A DNA stretch of 64,000 nt from positions 248,001-312,000 of the forward strand of contig NZ_JANCTC010000001.1 in assembly GCF_024297145.1 (NCBI RefSeq), written 5' to 3'. Below are positions 28,522-37,961 of this stretch, piece after piece. The number at the start of each line of letters is the position of its first letter. The first letter of the stretch is position 1. This DNA is from Mesorhizobium sp. LMG 17147. GTDB lineage: Bacteria > Pseudomonadota > Alphaproteobacteria > Rhizobiales > Rhizobiaceae. Position numbers and translations under genes: made by a program. The notes beneath the pieces are model-generated. The model ran no database searches. It was given only the letters and a program-made list of their open reading frames with translations, and was not told where the DNA came from.

Positions 28522-28627
28522 CTAGAGCATTTTGCAGCCAAATGGAATCATTTGGCGTCCGCATAAATGCGGCAAAACAGATAGTTAGAGCGGGTTACCG
28601 GTTCCAGGAGAACCGGAACCGCTCTAG
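28522..28627. repeat. Interspersed palindromic repeat, family A, copy 1
   Basis: 106 bases bounded by CTAGAGC and GCTCTAG, with an inner GGTTCCAGGAGAACCGGAACC arm region. It lies between accD and folC. A second copy is at 48070-48166 with about 90% identity by eye. Both lie between genes and carry no gene. Confidence 0.9.
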
Positions 28628-28670
28628 GCGCGTCACGGATGGCGCGCAACCGCAGTTGGTGGCGAATGCG

Positions 28671-29597
28671 TCAGGCGTGCGGCCGGGCTTCGGCCGGAAT
28701 CACCGACGGCGGCAGGATCTCCGGCTCCTGCGGTTTTTGCTCTTCCGGCAGCTTGAGCAGCATTCTCAGCAGCCGCGCAATCGTCTGGCGCATCTCCAGC
28801 CGTGACACCACCATGTCGACCATGCCGTGTTCCATCAGATATTCGGCCCGCTGGAAGCCTTCGGGCAGTTTCTCCCTGATCGTCTGCTCGATGACACGCG
28901 GTCCGGCAAAGCCGATCAGCGCGCCTGGCTCGGCAATATGCACGTCGCCCAGCATGGCGTAGGAGGCGGTGACGCCGCCGGTCGTCGGGTTAGTCAGGAC
29001 GACGATATAGGGCAGGCCGGCCTCCTTCAGCCTGTCGACGCCGACCGTGGTCCGCGGCAACTGCATCAGCGACAGGATGCCTTCCTGCATACGCGCGCCG
29101 CCGGAGGCCGCAAACAGGATCAGCGGCCGCTTGCGCTGCAAGGCCACCTCGAAACCATGCACGATGGCGTCACCTGCCGCCATGCCGAGCGAGCCGCCCA
29201 TGAAGGCAAAATCCTGCACCGTCACCACCACCGGCACGCCCTCGACCGTGCCCAGCGCATTGATGATGGCGTCTTCCATGCCGGTCTTGGCCTTGGCATC
29301 CTTCAGCCGGTCTACGTAGCGCTTCTCGTCGCGGAACTTGAGCGGATCCTGAACGACCTTGGGGTTTTCCAGCGTCTCGTATTTGCCGTCGTCGAGGAAG
29401 AATTTCAGCCGTTCCTTAGCCGATATCTTCATATGGTGGCCGGAGGACGGGATGACGAACTGGTTCTGCTCCAGATCCTTATGGAACACCATTTCGCCGG
29501 TCTCGGGATCCTTGATCCATAGATTTTCCGGCATGTCGGTGCGGCGGCCGAGCATCGAATTGATCTTCGGACGGACGTAATTGGTGATCCAGTTCAT
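28671..29597 (-). CDS. accD: Acetyl-CoA carboxylase carboxyltransferase beta subunit
   Basis: 308 residues. With AccA it carboxylates acetyl-CoA to malonyl-CoA. The crotonase-like core is clear: [23 protein letters not shown] and [15 protein letters not shown]. The N-terminal zinc ribbon lacks its cysteines: where other bacteria have CxxC pairs, this reads [11 protein letters not shown] and [10 protein letters not shown]. Loss of some of these cysteines is, as I recall, common in rhizobial AccD. It sits 37 bases after trpA on the same strand. Confidence 0.96.
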   Translation of the reverse strand: MNWITNYVRPKINSMLGRRTDMPENLWIKDPETGEMVFHKDLEQNQFVIPSSGHHMKISAKERLKFFLDDGKYETLENPKVVQDPLKFRDEKRYVDRLKDAKAKTGMEDAIINALGTVEGVPVVVTVQDFAFMGGSLGMAAGDAIVHGFEVALQRKRPLILFAASGGARMQEGILSLMQLPRTTVGVDRLKEAGLPYIVVLTNPTTGGVTASYAMLGDVHIAEPGALIGFAGPRVIEQTIREKLPEGFQRAEYLMEHGMVDMVVSRLEMRQTIARLLRMLLKLPEEQKPQEPEILPPSVIPAEARPHA

Positions 29598-29634
29598 CGC
29601 TTCGGCTCCTGTCCCTTAAGAAGACGTAGGAAGA

Positions 29635-30474
29635 TTATTCGGCGGCAGCAAGGCGAGCCGCGCGAACCCCTTGCGAAAGCCCGCTGACCAGCGTGGCGAC
29701 GGCCTCGGCCGGATCGGCGGTCTTTTCGCCCTTCGGCCCCAGCACGTTGGCGACTGCATTGACAATCGCGGTGCCGACAACGACGCCGTCGGCCGACGCG
29801 CCGATGATGCGCGCCTGCTCTGCTGTCTTGACGCCGAAGCCGACGCAGACCGGCAGGTCGGTATGGCTCTTGATGCGCTTGACAGCTGCCGCCACCTTGC
29901 CGGTGTCGGCCAGCGCCGAACCGGTGATACCGGTCATCGACACATAATAGACGAAGCCGGAGGTGTTCTGCAGCACCTTGGGCAGGCGCTTGTCGTCGGT
30001 GGTCGGCGTCGCCAGCCGGATGAAATTGATGCCGGCCTTGAGTGCCGGCATACAAAGTTCCTCATCCATCTCCGGCGGCAGGTCGACGACGATCAGCCCG
30101 TCTATGCCGCTGGCCAGCGCGTCGCTCAGGAAGCGCTCGACGCCGTAGATGTAGATCGGATTGTAATAGCCCATCAAGACGATCGGCGTTTCACTGTCGC
30201 CGGCGCGGAATTCCGAGGCCATCTTCAGTGTCTTGACCAGTGTCTGGCCGCCCTTCAGCGCCCGCAAGCCGGCCGCCTGGATCGCCGGGCCGTCGGCCAT
30301 CGGATCGGAAAACGGCATGCCGAGCTCGATGATGTCGCTGCCGGCGCCGGGCAGCGCCTTCATGATCGAGAGCGACGTGTCGTAGTCAGGGTCGCCGCCC
30401 ATGAAATAGGTTACGAGTGCCGGTCGGCCCTCGGCCTTCAGCTTTGCCATGCGGCGGTCGATACGGGTGGCCAT
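29635..30474 (-). CDS. trpA: Tryptophan synthase alpha subunit
   Basis: 279 residues, TIM barrel. It releases indole from indole-3-glycerol phosphate and passes it to TrpB. Catalytic Glu lies in [12 protein letters not shown] and the Asp follows in [21 protein letters not shown] and [12 protein letters not shown] are the phosphate-site loops. Its start is separated from the trpB stop by two bases, so the subunits are made together. Confidence 0.97.
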   Translation of the reverse strand: MATRIDRRMAKLKAEGRPALVTYFMGGDPDYDTSLSIMKALPGAGSDIIELGMPFSDPMADGPAIQAAGLRALKGGQTLVKTLKMASEFRAGDSETPIVLMGYYNPIYIYGVERFLSDALASGIDGLIVVDLPPEMDEELCMPALKAGINFIRLATPTTDDKRLPKVLQNTSGFVYYVSMTGITGSALADTGKVAAAVKRIKSHTDLPVCVGFGVKTAEQARIIGASADGVVVGTAIVNAVANVLGPKGEKTADPAEAVATLVSGLSQGVRAARLAAAE

Positions 30475-30476
30475 GA

Positions 30477-31727
30477 TCAGATCTCCATGCCCAGCATATT
30501 GGCCACCGTATGCACGTCTTTGTCGCCGCGGCCGGACAGGTTGACGATGACGATCTGGTCCTTGTCCATGTCAGGCACGATCTTCACCGCCTGTGCAATG
30601 GCATGGGCCGATTCAAGCGCAGGAATGATGCCCTCGACGCGTGTCGTCAACTGGAACGCCTCCAGCGCCTCGCTGTCGAGGATCGGCACGTAGTCGACGC
30701 GGCCGGAATCGCGCAGCCATGAGTGCTCCGGCCCGACGCCGGGATAGTCGAGGCCGGCCGAGATCGAGTGGCCGTCCATGATCTGACCGTCGGCGTTCTG
30801 CAGGAGGTAGGTACGGTTGCCATGCAGCACGCCGGGCGCGCCGGCACTCATCGAGGCGCAATGCTCGATGCCGTCGAGGCCGCGGCCTCCGGCTTCTACG
30901 CCGATGATGCGCACCCCACTGTCGTCGAGGAAGGGATGGAACAGGCCGATAGCGTTGGAACCGCCGCCGACGCAAGCGATGATGGTGTCAGGCAGCCGGC
31001 CTTCCTGCTCGAGGATCTGGGCGCGCGCCTCGGTGCCGATCACCGACTGGAAGTCGCGCACCAGCTCCGGATAGGGGTGCGGGCCGGCGGCGGTGCCGAT
31101 CAGATAATAGGTATCCTCGACGTTGGTCACCCAGTCGCGCAGGGCCTCGTTCATGGCGTCCTTCAGTGTGCCGTGGCCGGCCGTCACCGGCCGCACCTCG
31201 GCGCCCAGAAGCTTCATGCGAAAGACGTTGGGGCTTTGCCGGGCGACATCGGTCGCGCCCATATAGACGATACAAGGAAGCCCGAAGCGCGCCGCGACCG
31301 TGGCGGAAGCGACGCCATGCTGGCCGGCACCGGTCTCTGCGATGATCCTCGTCTTGCCCATGCGCTTGGCGAGCAGGATCTGGCCGAGGCAGTTGTTGAT
31401 CTTGTGCGAGCCGGTGTGGTTCAGGTCCTCGCGCTTGAAATAGACCTTTGCGCCGCCCCCGAGGCCCTTTGCCAAGGAGACCTCACGAAGATGCCTGGTC
31501 AGGCCTTCGGCGAAATAGAGCTTCGACGGCCGCCCGGCGTAATGCGTCGAGAGATCGGTCAGTTCGGCCTTGAAATCCGGGTCGTTCTTGACCTCGTTCC
31601 AGTGCCGCTCCAGCTCGAGGATCAGCGGCATCAGCGTTTCGGCAACGAAACGACCGCCAAAAATGCCGAACATGCCCTGCTCATCGGGGCCGGTGCGGAA
31701 GGAATTCGGTATCGCCGGCTTGTCCAT
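30477..31727 (-). CDS. trpB: Tryptophan synthase beta subunit
   Basis: 416 residues. This PLP enzyme condenses indole and serine to tryptophan. The PLP lysine is in [10 protein letters not shown], the catalytic Glu in [12 protein letters not shown], and the phosphate loop is [16 protein letters not shown] lies before the ATG. It is 33 bases after trpF and is followed at once by trpA. Confidence 0.97.
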   Translation of the reverse strand: MDKPAIPNSFRTGPDEQGMFGIFGGRFVAETLMPLILELERHWNEVKNDPDFKAELTDLSTHYAGRPSKLYFAEGLTRHLREVSLAKGLGGGAKVYFKREDLNHTGSHKINNCLGQILLAKRMGKTRIIAETGAGQHGVASATVAARFGLPCIVYMGATDVARQSPNVFRMKLLGAEVRPVTAGHGTLKDAMNEALRDWVTNVEDTYYLIGTAAGPHPYPELVRDFQSVIGTEARAQILEQEGRLPDTIIACVGGGSNAIGLFHPFLDDSGVRIIGVEAGGRGLDGIEHCASMSAGAPGVLHGNRTYLLQNADGQIMDGHSISAGLDYPGVGPEHSWLRDSGRVDYVPILDSEALEAFQLTTRVEGIIPALESAHAIAQAVKIVPDMDKDQIVIVNLSGRGDKDVHTVANMLGMEI

Positions 31728-31760
31728 CGCCGATCTCCTGGTCTGAGGTTTGAAGCGTGG

Positions 31761-32420
31761 TCAGGCGGCGCGGTTGTCGCGTGCTGCCCCGACGGCGCGG
31801 AAAAATTGTTCGATCAGCGCCGGTTCCTTGACGCCCGGCGCGCTCTCCACGCCCGAAGAAACATCTATTCCGGGCGGGTTCGCCAGCCGAAAGGCGTCGC
31901 CGATATTGCCGGCATTGAGCCCACCGGAAAGCATGTAATCAACGCCGGCGTCAAGGCCAGCCAGAATGCGCCAGTCGAAGGCAAGACCGTTGCCGCCCGG
32001 CAATTCCGAACCCCTAGGCGGCTTGGCATCGAACAGGAAGCGGTCGGCAATGCCGATGAAGGGTTTGACCCGCGCGAGATCGGCAGCCTCGCCGACCGGC
32101 AGCGCCTTCATCACCGGCAAGCGGTAGCGGGCCTTCACCTCGGCCACCCGCTCGGGGGGCTCGGCGCCGTGAAGTTGCAGCATGTCGGGCTGCATCTTTT
32201 CAACGATCTCATCCAGGAACGCATCGCTGGCGTCGACCGTCACCGCAACCGCCTTGGCCTTGCCGCGCGCCGCTTCGCGCAGGCGGCCGGCTTCCGCCGG
32301 CTCGACATAGCGCGGGCTTTTGGCAAAGAAAATGAAGCCGACATGGCTGGCGCCGCCGGCCAATGCCGCGGCCAGTGCCTTGTCGGTCTTCAACCCGCAT
32401 ATCTTGATGTCGAGCGCCAT
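31761..32420 (-). CDS. trpF: Phosphoribosylanthranilate isomerase
   Basis: 219 residues from ATG 32420, whose MALDIKICGLKT end is the family N-terminus with the catalytic Cys; longer starts read into the tandem repeat upstream. The catalytic Asp is expected near FDWR, and LSGGLNAGNIG is the phosphate loop. It is the first gene of the trpF-trpB-trpA-accD-folC run. Confidence 0.95.
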   Translation of the reverse strand: MALDIKICGLKTDKALAAALAGGASHVGFIFFAKSPRYVEPAEAGRLREAARGKAKAVAVTVDASDAFLDEIVEKMQPDMLQLHGAEPPERVAEVKARYRLPVMKALPVGEAADLARVKPFIGIADRFLFDAKPPRGSELPGGNGLAFDWRILAGLDAGVDYMLSGGLNAGNIGDAFRLANPPGIDVSSGVESAPGVKEPALIEQFFRAVGAARDNRAA

Positions 32421-32481
32421 GGCGCGGGATTGGCACGAAACGGCCAAAGAGTCGAGAAAAAGCATCCTGTTTGCCGCCGGC

Positions 32482-32556
32482 GCGGAACGCGCTACCTTGC
32501 TAATGTAAGAGCGGAACGCGCTACCTTGCTGGTATAAGAGCGCAACGCTACTTGCT
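32482..32556. repeat. 29-base tandem repeat upstream of trpF
   Basis: Two full units, 32482-32510 and 32511-32539, start GCGGAACGCGCTACCTTGCT and differ only in the last few bases; a third, decayed unit runs to about 32556. It sits between the divergent trpF and a small unknown gene. Confidence 0.85.
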
Positions 32557-32584
32557 CAGGCACAAAGGCGGGAGAACAAAGATC

Positions 32585-32803
32585 ATGCCGGAAAAGACCG
32601 TCGCGGAACTCAGGCAAAAGCTGGCGCAGGCCCATGAGGTCATCGCTCATTTGATGGACAAGGCGGCTTTCAACGGCGCCGAGGCGCACCGGGCGCTGGC
32701 TTATTTCAGCAACGAGACCTTCGAGAAGGATTTTCTGCCCTGGCCCCGCCATGTCGATGAGGGGTTGCGGCCGGAGGAGTTGAACGCGGCAAATGACGAT
32801 TGA
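32585..32803 (+). CDS. Small conserved-looking hypothetical protein
   Basis: 72 residues, not recognised. The N-terminal half (about 5-45) is amphipathic helix (VAELRQKLAQAHEVIAHLMD), followed by FEKDFLPWPRH and an acidic tail. GCGGGAG lies 10 bases before the ATG, and codon use matches the neighbours, so it is probably real. It is divergent from trpF and convergent with the metallopeptidase gene, 8 bases apart. Confidence 0.6.
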   Translation: MPEKTVAELRQKLAQAHEVIAHLMDKAAFNGAEAHRALAYFSNETFEKDFLPWPRHVDEGLRPEELNAANDD

Positions 32804-32811
32804 TTGGACAA

Positions 32812-33570
32812 CTACTCGAACGCGATCGCCTGCAGCGCGCCGCCATTGCGCTTGAGCCAATCCTTGCAGCGCTCGGTATCCGGGCAAAGCTGCTCGCATA
32901 ACTTCCAGAATTTAGGCCCGTGGTTCATCTCCTTGAGATGCGCCACCTCATGCGCGACGAGGTAGTTTATCACCGGCCGTGGCGCCATCATGATGCGCCA
33001 GGAAAACGACAGATTGCCGTCCGACGTGCACGACCCCCAGCGGCTCGACGTATCCTTGAAGCGGATCGCCTTGGCGCGCTTGCCGATCGCCGCGCTATGC
33101 TTGGTCACCAGCGCCTCGATCTCGCGCTTGGCTTCGCGCTTGAGGAAATCAGCGATGCGGCGCGGCAGATGCACGCGTTCGCCATGCACGATCATCAGCG
33201 GCCCGCGCTCGTCGCGCGACAGCGTGACGGTGCCGCGTTTCGACGGTTCGTGGACGATGCGATGCGGCACGCCGCGCACCGGTATCTTGATGCCGGGCCG
33301 CACCTGCGGCCGGTTGGGCACTTTGGCCAGCCTTTGCTCCAGCCAGTCCTGATGGCGGTCGAGAAATTTTTCCACCTCGCCGCGCCGCAGCCCCGGCGGC
33401 ACGGTGATGCGCAGACCACGGCCACCGGAATCGATGCGCAGCGTCAGGCGCCGCGCCCGGTCGTTCTCGACGATCTTGAGCGGCAGCGTGCGGCCGGCAA
33501 CGCAATGCTCGCGCTCCACGACGGGCGTGGGCTTGGGTTTCGTCGGGGTGCGAAAGAAGCCGAAGGACAT
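32812..33570 (-). CDS. YgjP-like zinc metallopeptidase-fold protein (DUF45/WLM)
   Basis: 252 residues. The zinc helix is VAHEVAHLKEMNH (HExxH, about residue 210), followed by CEQLCPD. SSRWGSCTSDGNLSFSWR and MAPRPVINYLVAHE are the family signatures. The E. coli relative YgjP has been reported as a UTP pyrophosphatase, so a protease role should not be assumed. The N-terminal half is basic and beta-rich. Confidence 0.85.
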   Translation of the reverse strand: MSFGFFRTPTKPKPTPVVEREHCVAGRTLPLKIVENDRARRLTLRIDSGGRGLRITVPPGLRRGEVEKFLDRHQDWLEQRLAKVPNRPQVRPGIKIPVRGVPHRIVHEPSKRGTVTLSRDERGPLMIVHGERVHLPRRIADFLKREAKREIEALVTKHSAAIGKRAKAIRFKDTSSRWGSCTSDGNLSFSWRIMMAPRPVINYLVAHEVAHLKEMNHGPKFWKLCEQLCPDTERCKDWLKRNGGALQAIAFE

Positions 33571-33606
33571 TCCGGGACGATACGTGATTCGAGGGAAACG
33601 ACTAGA

Positions 33607-33642
33607 ACAAAAAAGAAACGGCGCCGCTGACGCGACGCCGTT
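33607..33642 (-). terminator. Rho-independent terminator of the DUF2852 gene
   Basis: On the minus strand AACGGCG pairs with CGCCGTT and is followed by TCTTTTTTG. It lies 26 bases after the DUF2852 stop and before the metallopeptidase start. Confidence 0.85.
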
Positions 33643-33667
33643 GGATTATCTATCCGCGCACGGGACC

Positions 33668-34144
33668 TTACTCGTCGAGCAGGCCTGGCGTCGAGTTGCC
33701 GCTGGGTTTGTTGTTCGTCGCCGACCCGGTCGTGGGGGACGTCGACTTGTTGCGATTGGCCATGAAGCGATCGAACTCTTCCTGATCCTTGGCGCGGCGC
33801 AACTCGCGGGCATATTCGTCGAACTCGCTCAGCATCTCGTCGAGCTTGCGGCGTTCCTCGGCAAGCCGCTCGAGTTCCTTTTCGCGCCAGTCATCGAAAG
33901 CGACGTTGCCGGTGCGGGCGGAGCCATGACCCCAGCGCGCGGCCTTGTCGGAACCGCGGCGGCAACCGGCGAAGATGCCGTCGGTGGCGCGGTTGACGTC
34001 GCGCTTGAAGCCCTCGAGCCGGTCGCCCCAGATGATGTAGGCGAGCATGGCCAAGCCGAGCGGCCAGAACACCATGAACCCGATCACCATCAACGCGATG
34101 GTCGCCGGCGTCCAGGCCGGACGGATCAATGCAGATGTGTTCAT
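33668..34144 (-). CDS. DUF2852 membrane protein
   Basis: 158 residues from ATG 34144, which has GGGAGAAA just upstream. One long membrane helix lies at about 12-37 (IALMVIGFMVFWPLGLAMLA), then GDRLEGFKRDV, a charged helical stretch (EKELERLAEERRKLDEMLSE) and a low-complexity Ser/Thr/Asn tail. This organisation fits the rhizobial DUF2852 family, whose function is not known to me. Confidence 0.8.
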   Translation of the reverse strand: MNTSALIRPAWTPATIALMVIGFMVFWPLGLAMLAYIIWGDRLEGFKRDVNRATDGIFAGCRRGSDKAARWGHGSARTGNVAFDDWREKELERLAEERRKLDEMLSEFDEYARELRRAKDQEEFDRFMANRNKSTSPTTGSATNNKPSGNSTPGLLDE

Positions 34145-34260
34145 TTCTCCCAATCCTTCAGTTGGAGACAGCCAAATCCGGCTGCGTTGAATCGAAATGG
34201 GATGGAGAAAACGGCGATTCAAGACAGCGATCGCCAAAACCGGACAAGCGGCTGAAATGA

Positions 34261-35403
34261 TTATCGCTTTTTGAGATTTTCGAGGAAAAGCACGACTAAT
34301 CCGGCAATCAGCCCCCAGAACGCCGCGCCGACGCCGAACAGCGTCAGCCCCGATGCGGTGACGGCGAAGGTGACCGTGGCGGCCATCCGCTCGTTCTCGT
34401 CTTTCAAGGCGATCGACAATGCATTGGCGAGCGGCGCCATCAGCGCCAGGCCGGCGACCAGCGCGATCAGGCTCTGCGGCAATACGGCGAAGATCGCCAC
34501 CAGCGAGGCGCCGAACAGGGCAAAGACGAGATAGGCCAACGCATAGAACGGCCCGGTCTTCCAGCGCTCGGCCGGATCGGGATGCACGTCGGGCCCGGTG
34601 CAGATCGCCGCCGAGATTGCCGCCAGATTGGTGGTCGAGGCGCCGAACGGCGCCGTCAGCAGCGAAAACAGGCCGGTGACGCCGATCAGCGGCCCGGGTT
34701 CGGGATGATAGCCGGCTGCCCTCAGCACGGCGAGGCCGGACAGGTTCTGCGAGGCCATGGTGACGAGGTAGAGCGGCAAGGCGAGGCCGATGATTGCAGT
34801 GGCGGTGAACTGCGGCATCACCAGCGTCAAGCTCGAGAGTTCCGGTGCCGGCAGACCGCCGACCCGGCCGGTGAGGAAGGCGGCGAGACCGCCGCCGATC
34901 AGCACCAGCAGCACCGACAGCGCCGGGTTGAACAGGCGGATGACGAAGAACGCCGCAACCAGCGGCAGGATCAGCCAGGGGTCGACGGGAACGGTCTTGA
35001 CCGCATTGATGGCGAAGGTGACGACGATGCCGGCCAGCATTCCGGACGCGACGGACGCCGGTATTCTGGCGATCAGCTTGGTCAAGGGCCCGAACAGGCC
35101 TGTGGCGATCAGCAGGACCGCGGTGACGACGAAGGCGCCAACCGCCTCACCCATCGAAAAGCCGGTCGACGCGGCGATCAGCGCCACGCCTGGCGTCGAC
35201 CATGCGGTGATGACCGGCATTTTTGTGCGCCAGGACAGCCACAGACTCTCGATCGCCATCGCCAGGCAAAGCGCCGTCACCCAGCTTGCCGTCTCGACCT
35301 GCGTTGCGCCGACCGCCTTGGCGGCGGCAATGACGATGGCCAGCGTACCGCCGAAGCCGACGATCGCCGCCACGAAGGCGGACACCGGAATGGAAATGCG
35401 CAT
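34261..35403 (-). CDS. benE: BenE-family benzoate/H+ symporter
   Basis: 380 residues with about 11-12 membrane helices. The family regions SLWLSWRTKMPVITAWSTPG and SGMLAGIVVTFAINA are clear, along with PLIGVTGLFSLLTAPFGAST. BenE proteins import benzoate or related acids. No benzoate catabolic gene lies nearby, so the substrate is uncertain. Its start is 4 bases from the stop of the hydrolase gene on the same strand, so they may be co-transcribed. Confidence 0.85.
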   Translation of the reverse strand: MRISIPVSAFVAAIVGFGGTLAIVIAAAKAVGATQVETASWVTALCLAMAIESLWLSWRTKMPVITAWSTPGVALIAASTGFSMGEAVGAFVVTAVLLIATGLFGPLTKLIARIPASVASGMLAGIVVTFAINAVKTVPVDPWLILPLVAAFFVIRLFNPALSVLLVLIGGGLAAFLTGRVGGLPAPELSSLTLVMPQFTATAIIGLALPLYLVTMASQNLSGLAVLRAAGYHPEPGPLIGVTGLFSLLTAPFGASTTNLAAISAAICTGPDVHPDPAERWKTGPFYALAYLVFALFGASLVAIFAVLPQSLIALVAGLALMAPLANALSIALKDENERMAATVTFAVTASGLTLFGVGAAFWGLIAGLVVLFLENLKKR

Positions 35404-35407
35404 GCCT

Positions 35408-36175
35408 CTATCCCGCCTGCCGCACCATAGCGTCCACCGCCCGCACCAGCATGTCGAGATCCTGCGGCCGCGACAGGCGGTGGTCGCCGTCGGGGATGAG
35501 CGACAGCGTGACGTCGTCGGCCGGCAGCAGGCTGACCAGCTTCAACGCATGGCTCGACGGCACGTCGGGATCGGCCAGGCCTTGCAGGATGTGGACCGGA
35601 CAGTGCGTGTCGATCGGCCCGGTCATCACCCGGTTGTTGCGGCCGTCCTCGATCAGTCCGCGCGTGTAGATGTACGGTTCGGCGGAATAGTCCGACGGCT
35701 CTTCAAAAAAGCCCTTTTTCCTGAGGTCGCGCTTCTGCGCCCCGGTCAGCACCGGCTCCACCAGTTCGAACGTGAAATCGGGCGCCGGCGCCAGCAGCAC
35801 AAGGCCGGCGACGCTGTTCTCGCCCGCCTTGTGCAACTCCTGCACCATGCGCAGCGCGATCCAGGCGCCCATCGACGAACCGACCAGGATTTGCCTGCCC
35901 CGGGTGAAGCGGCGGAAAACCGCCAGGCTCTCGCCCAGCCATTTCGAGATGGTGCCGTCGGCAAAGGCACCACTCGATTCGCCGTGGCCGGAATAATCGT
36001 GGCGCAGGAAGGCGCGGCCTTCTTTGCGCGTCCATTCCGACAAGGTTTCGGCCTTGGTGCCCAGCATGTCGGATTTGTAGCCGCCAAGCCAGACGATGCC
36101 GGGCTCGGCACCTGCCGCATGCCTGACGGCAATGCTCGTCCCGTCGACGGCCAGGAAGATCGGGGTGGTGCTCAT
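35408..36175 (-). CDS. Alpha/beta hydrolase (ABHD10-like serine esterase)
   Basis: 255 residues. The nucleophile elbow is LVGSSMGAWIA (Ser), the acid probably in LADPDVP, and the His in PDGDHRLSRP. The early GGYKSDMLGTK and FDYSGHGESSG-like FLRHDYSGHGESSG resemble ABHD10/palmitoyl-thioesterase relatives. ATG 36175 is chosen from the domain start; the reading frame runs much further upstream without a plausible product. Substrate unknown. Confidence 0.8.
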   Translation of the reverse strand: MSTTPIFLAVDGTSIAVRHAAGAEPGIVWLGGYKSDMLGTKAETLSEWTRKEGRAFLRHDYSGHGESSGAFADGTISKWLGESLAVFRRFTRGRQILVGSSMGAWIALRMVQELHKAGENSVAGLVLLAPAPDFTFELVEPVLTGAQKRDLRKKGFFEEPSDYSAEPYIYTRGLIEDGRNNRVMTGPIDTHCPVHILQGLADPDVPSSHALKLVSLLPADDVTLSLIPDGDHRLSRPQDLDMLVRAVDAMVRQAG

Positions 36176-36389
36176 GGTGTATTCCCTCACGCCGGTCTTT
36201 TGGCACAAGCGGGGGTTCAACGAAAAGTGCTCTGCTACTTTCTTCGCTTGGTGCAGAGGAGCATTCATCGGGCAGGTGATTTCCTGAGAATGCTGTGCTA
36301 TTGACTCCGACCGCGCGCTCACCACATTGCGCGTTCGCAATTCTGAACTGAAGAACCCCTTAACGAAACGGCTCAAGGAGACCACGACC

Positions 36390-36926
36390 ATTCGCAGACC
36401 TTTCAAAGCAGCGGCGCCCACCAAGGAAGGCCCGCGCTCCAACCGTGACATCCGGGTTCCCCGGGTCCAGCTAATCGACGCCGAAGGCCAGAACCGCGGC
36501 GATGTCTCCATCAACGACGCATTGCTGCTCGCCGAAGAGGCTGGGCTCGACCTGGTCGAGATATCGCCCAATGCAGTGCCGCCCGTCGTAAAGATCCTCG
36601 ATCTCGGCAAGCTGAAATACGCCAACCAGAAGAAGGCGGCCGAGGCGCGCAAGAACCAGAAGGTCATCGAGATCAAGGAGATCAAGATGCGCCCGAACAT
36701 CGACAGCCACGACTACGAGACCAAGATGAAGGCTGTCCGGCGCTTTTTCGAGGAAGGCGACAAGGTCAAGCTGACATTGCGCTTCCGCGGTCGCGAGATG
36801 GCGCATATGGAACTCGGCATGCAGCTTCTGAACAAGGTTCGCGAGGAAGTGGCGCCCATCGCCAAGGTCGAAGCCGAACCGAAGCTCGAAGGCCGCCAGA
36901 TGATGATGGTGCTGGCGCCCCGCTAA
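36390..36926 (+). CDS. infC: Translation initiation factor IF-3 with an ATT start
   Basis: 178 residues if started at ATT 36390 (first residues [11 protein letters not shown]), where rhizobial IF-3 proteins begin. AAGGAG lies 9 bases upstream. No ATG or plausible GTG occurs nearby; the GTG far upstream has no ribosome site. E. coli infC also starts with AUU, which lets IF-3 repress its own translation. [13 protein letters not shown], the linker [16 protein letters not shown] and the C-domain [14 protein letters not shown] are typical. Confidence 0.95.
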   Translation: MRRPFKAAAPTKEGPRSNRDIRVPRVQLIDAEGQNRGDVSINDALLLAEEAGLDLVEISPNAVPPVVKILDLGKLKYANQKKAAEARKNQKVIEIKEIKMRPNIDSHDYETKMKAVRRFFEEGDKVKLTLRFRGREMAHMELGMQLLNKVREEVAPIAKVEAEPKLEGRQMMMVLAPR

Positions 36927-37001
36927 AGCGCGTTGCGCTTTAGTTCTGTTTTGTGCATGTCGTTGTCGCAAAACCGCTGCGCACTTTTGGGCGACGTGCA
37001 T
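36924..37001. repeat. Interspersed palindromic repeat, family B, copy 1
   Basis: TAAAGCGC-GTT-GCGCTTTA (36924-36942), whose TAA is the infC stop, is followed by an imperfect palindrome from TGCATGTCG (36954) to CGACGTGCA (37000) with core AAAACCGCTGCGCACTTTTGG. A second, inverted copy is at 59728-59776. Confidence 0.88.
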
Positions 37002-37128
37002 AAAATCCGCCTGAATCATGTTGCAAGGCGTCCCGGCGATCGGCGGGGCGCCTGTTTTCTTGGCCAGACGCTGCGATCGCCGGCGAGAGCAAAGACGCTC
37101 TGGTTCCCTCGACGATCGGATTCCCGAC

Positions 37129-37770
37129 ATGGTCAATGACGTCAAGCATTCGGAAGCCAAATATGGGCTGGGCAGCTACCAGCACACACGCAGGATGGTG
37201 CTTGCCGTCGTCGTCGTCGTCCTGTTCGCGATGCTTTTGTTCGGGCAGTCGGTTTTTCCGCCCGATACGCCTGTGCATGAAACGATCGAAATGGTTGGCG
37301 TCGTGCTGATCTTTCTCGGCATCGTCGGACGCTTGTGGTCGACGCTCTATATCGGCGGTCGCAAATCCTCCGAAGTGGTGACCGGCGGCCCCTATTCGAT
37401 CACCCGCAACCCGCTCTATGTCTTCTCTACTTTAGCTGCCGCCGGTGTCGGCGCACAGATCGGCTCCATCACCGCCACGATCGGCTTTGCAGCGCTCTGC
37501 GCTGGTGCCTTTTACATCGTTATCCTGCGCGAGGAGAAATTCCTCAAGGAGGTTCTCGGCGCGCCATACCAGGCCTACCTGGCGAAAGTGCCGCGCTTTT
37601 TTCCGAAGCTGTCGCTATACCAGGAAGGCGACACCGGCGGCTTCAAGCCGCGCCTGCTGCGAACCACGCTGCTGGACGGTCTGGTCTTCCTGGTTGCCTT
37701 GCCGGCTTTCGAACTGATCGACGGCGCCCAGCAGTCCGGCATATTGCCGGTGCTGTTCCGTCTCCCCTGA
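37129..37770 (+). CDS. Isoprenylcysteine carboxyl methyltransferase-like membrane protein
   Basis: 213 residues from ATG 37129. There are membrane helices at about 23-42, 52-70, 95-125 and near the C-terminus. TGGPYSITRNPLYVF and the later REEKFLKEVLG are the SAM-binding signature of the ICMT/PEMT family. The substrate in bacteria is usually unknown. It stands alone between infC and rpmI, with a strong hairpin downstream. Confidence 0.8.
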   Translation: MVNDVKHSEAKYGLGSYQHTRRMVLAVVVVVLFAMLLFGQSVFPPDTPVHETIEMVGVVLIFLGIVGRLWSTLYIGGRKSSEVVTGGPYSITRNPLYVFSTLAAAGVGAQIGSITATIGFAALCAGAFYIVILREEKFLKEVLGAPYQAYLAKVPRFFPKLSLYQEGDTGGFKPRLLRTTLLDGLVFLVALPAFELIDGAQQSGILPVLFRLP

Positions 37771-37851
37771 GTGCAGTGTTGCTGAGTACAGTGTTGCTCG
37801 GCACGGGGTGTTGCGCGCCAGCCCGCTTTGACGTATAGGACCGCCGTTCCC

Positions 37852-37896
37852 AAAAAACCGCCCGGCAGGGCATGCCGTGGCGGTTTCATTAGCTTT
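37852..37896 (+). terminator. Strong hairpin in the rpmI leader
   Basis: AAACCGCC plus CGGCA pair with TGCCG plus GGCGGTTT, with one bulged base and a 5-base loop. An A6 run precedes it, and TCATTAGCTTTT follows. It may end the upstream transcript (in both directions), or act in the rpmI-rplT leader. Confidence 0.6.
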
Positions 37897-37961
37897 TCGG
37901 GCTTTGGTCGGCCTGAAGCGAACAAAAAGCGCATTGGTGCGCATATAAACGGAGTAGCAAA

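Noticed and set aside
32482..32556. A CRISPR array
   Set aside because: Units are directly joined with no spacers, only two to three copies are present, and no cas gene is near.
36327..36389. GTG 36327 as the infC start
   Set aside because: No ribosome site, and it would add 21 residues absent from IF-3; the ATT with AAGGAG is better.
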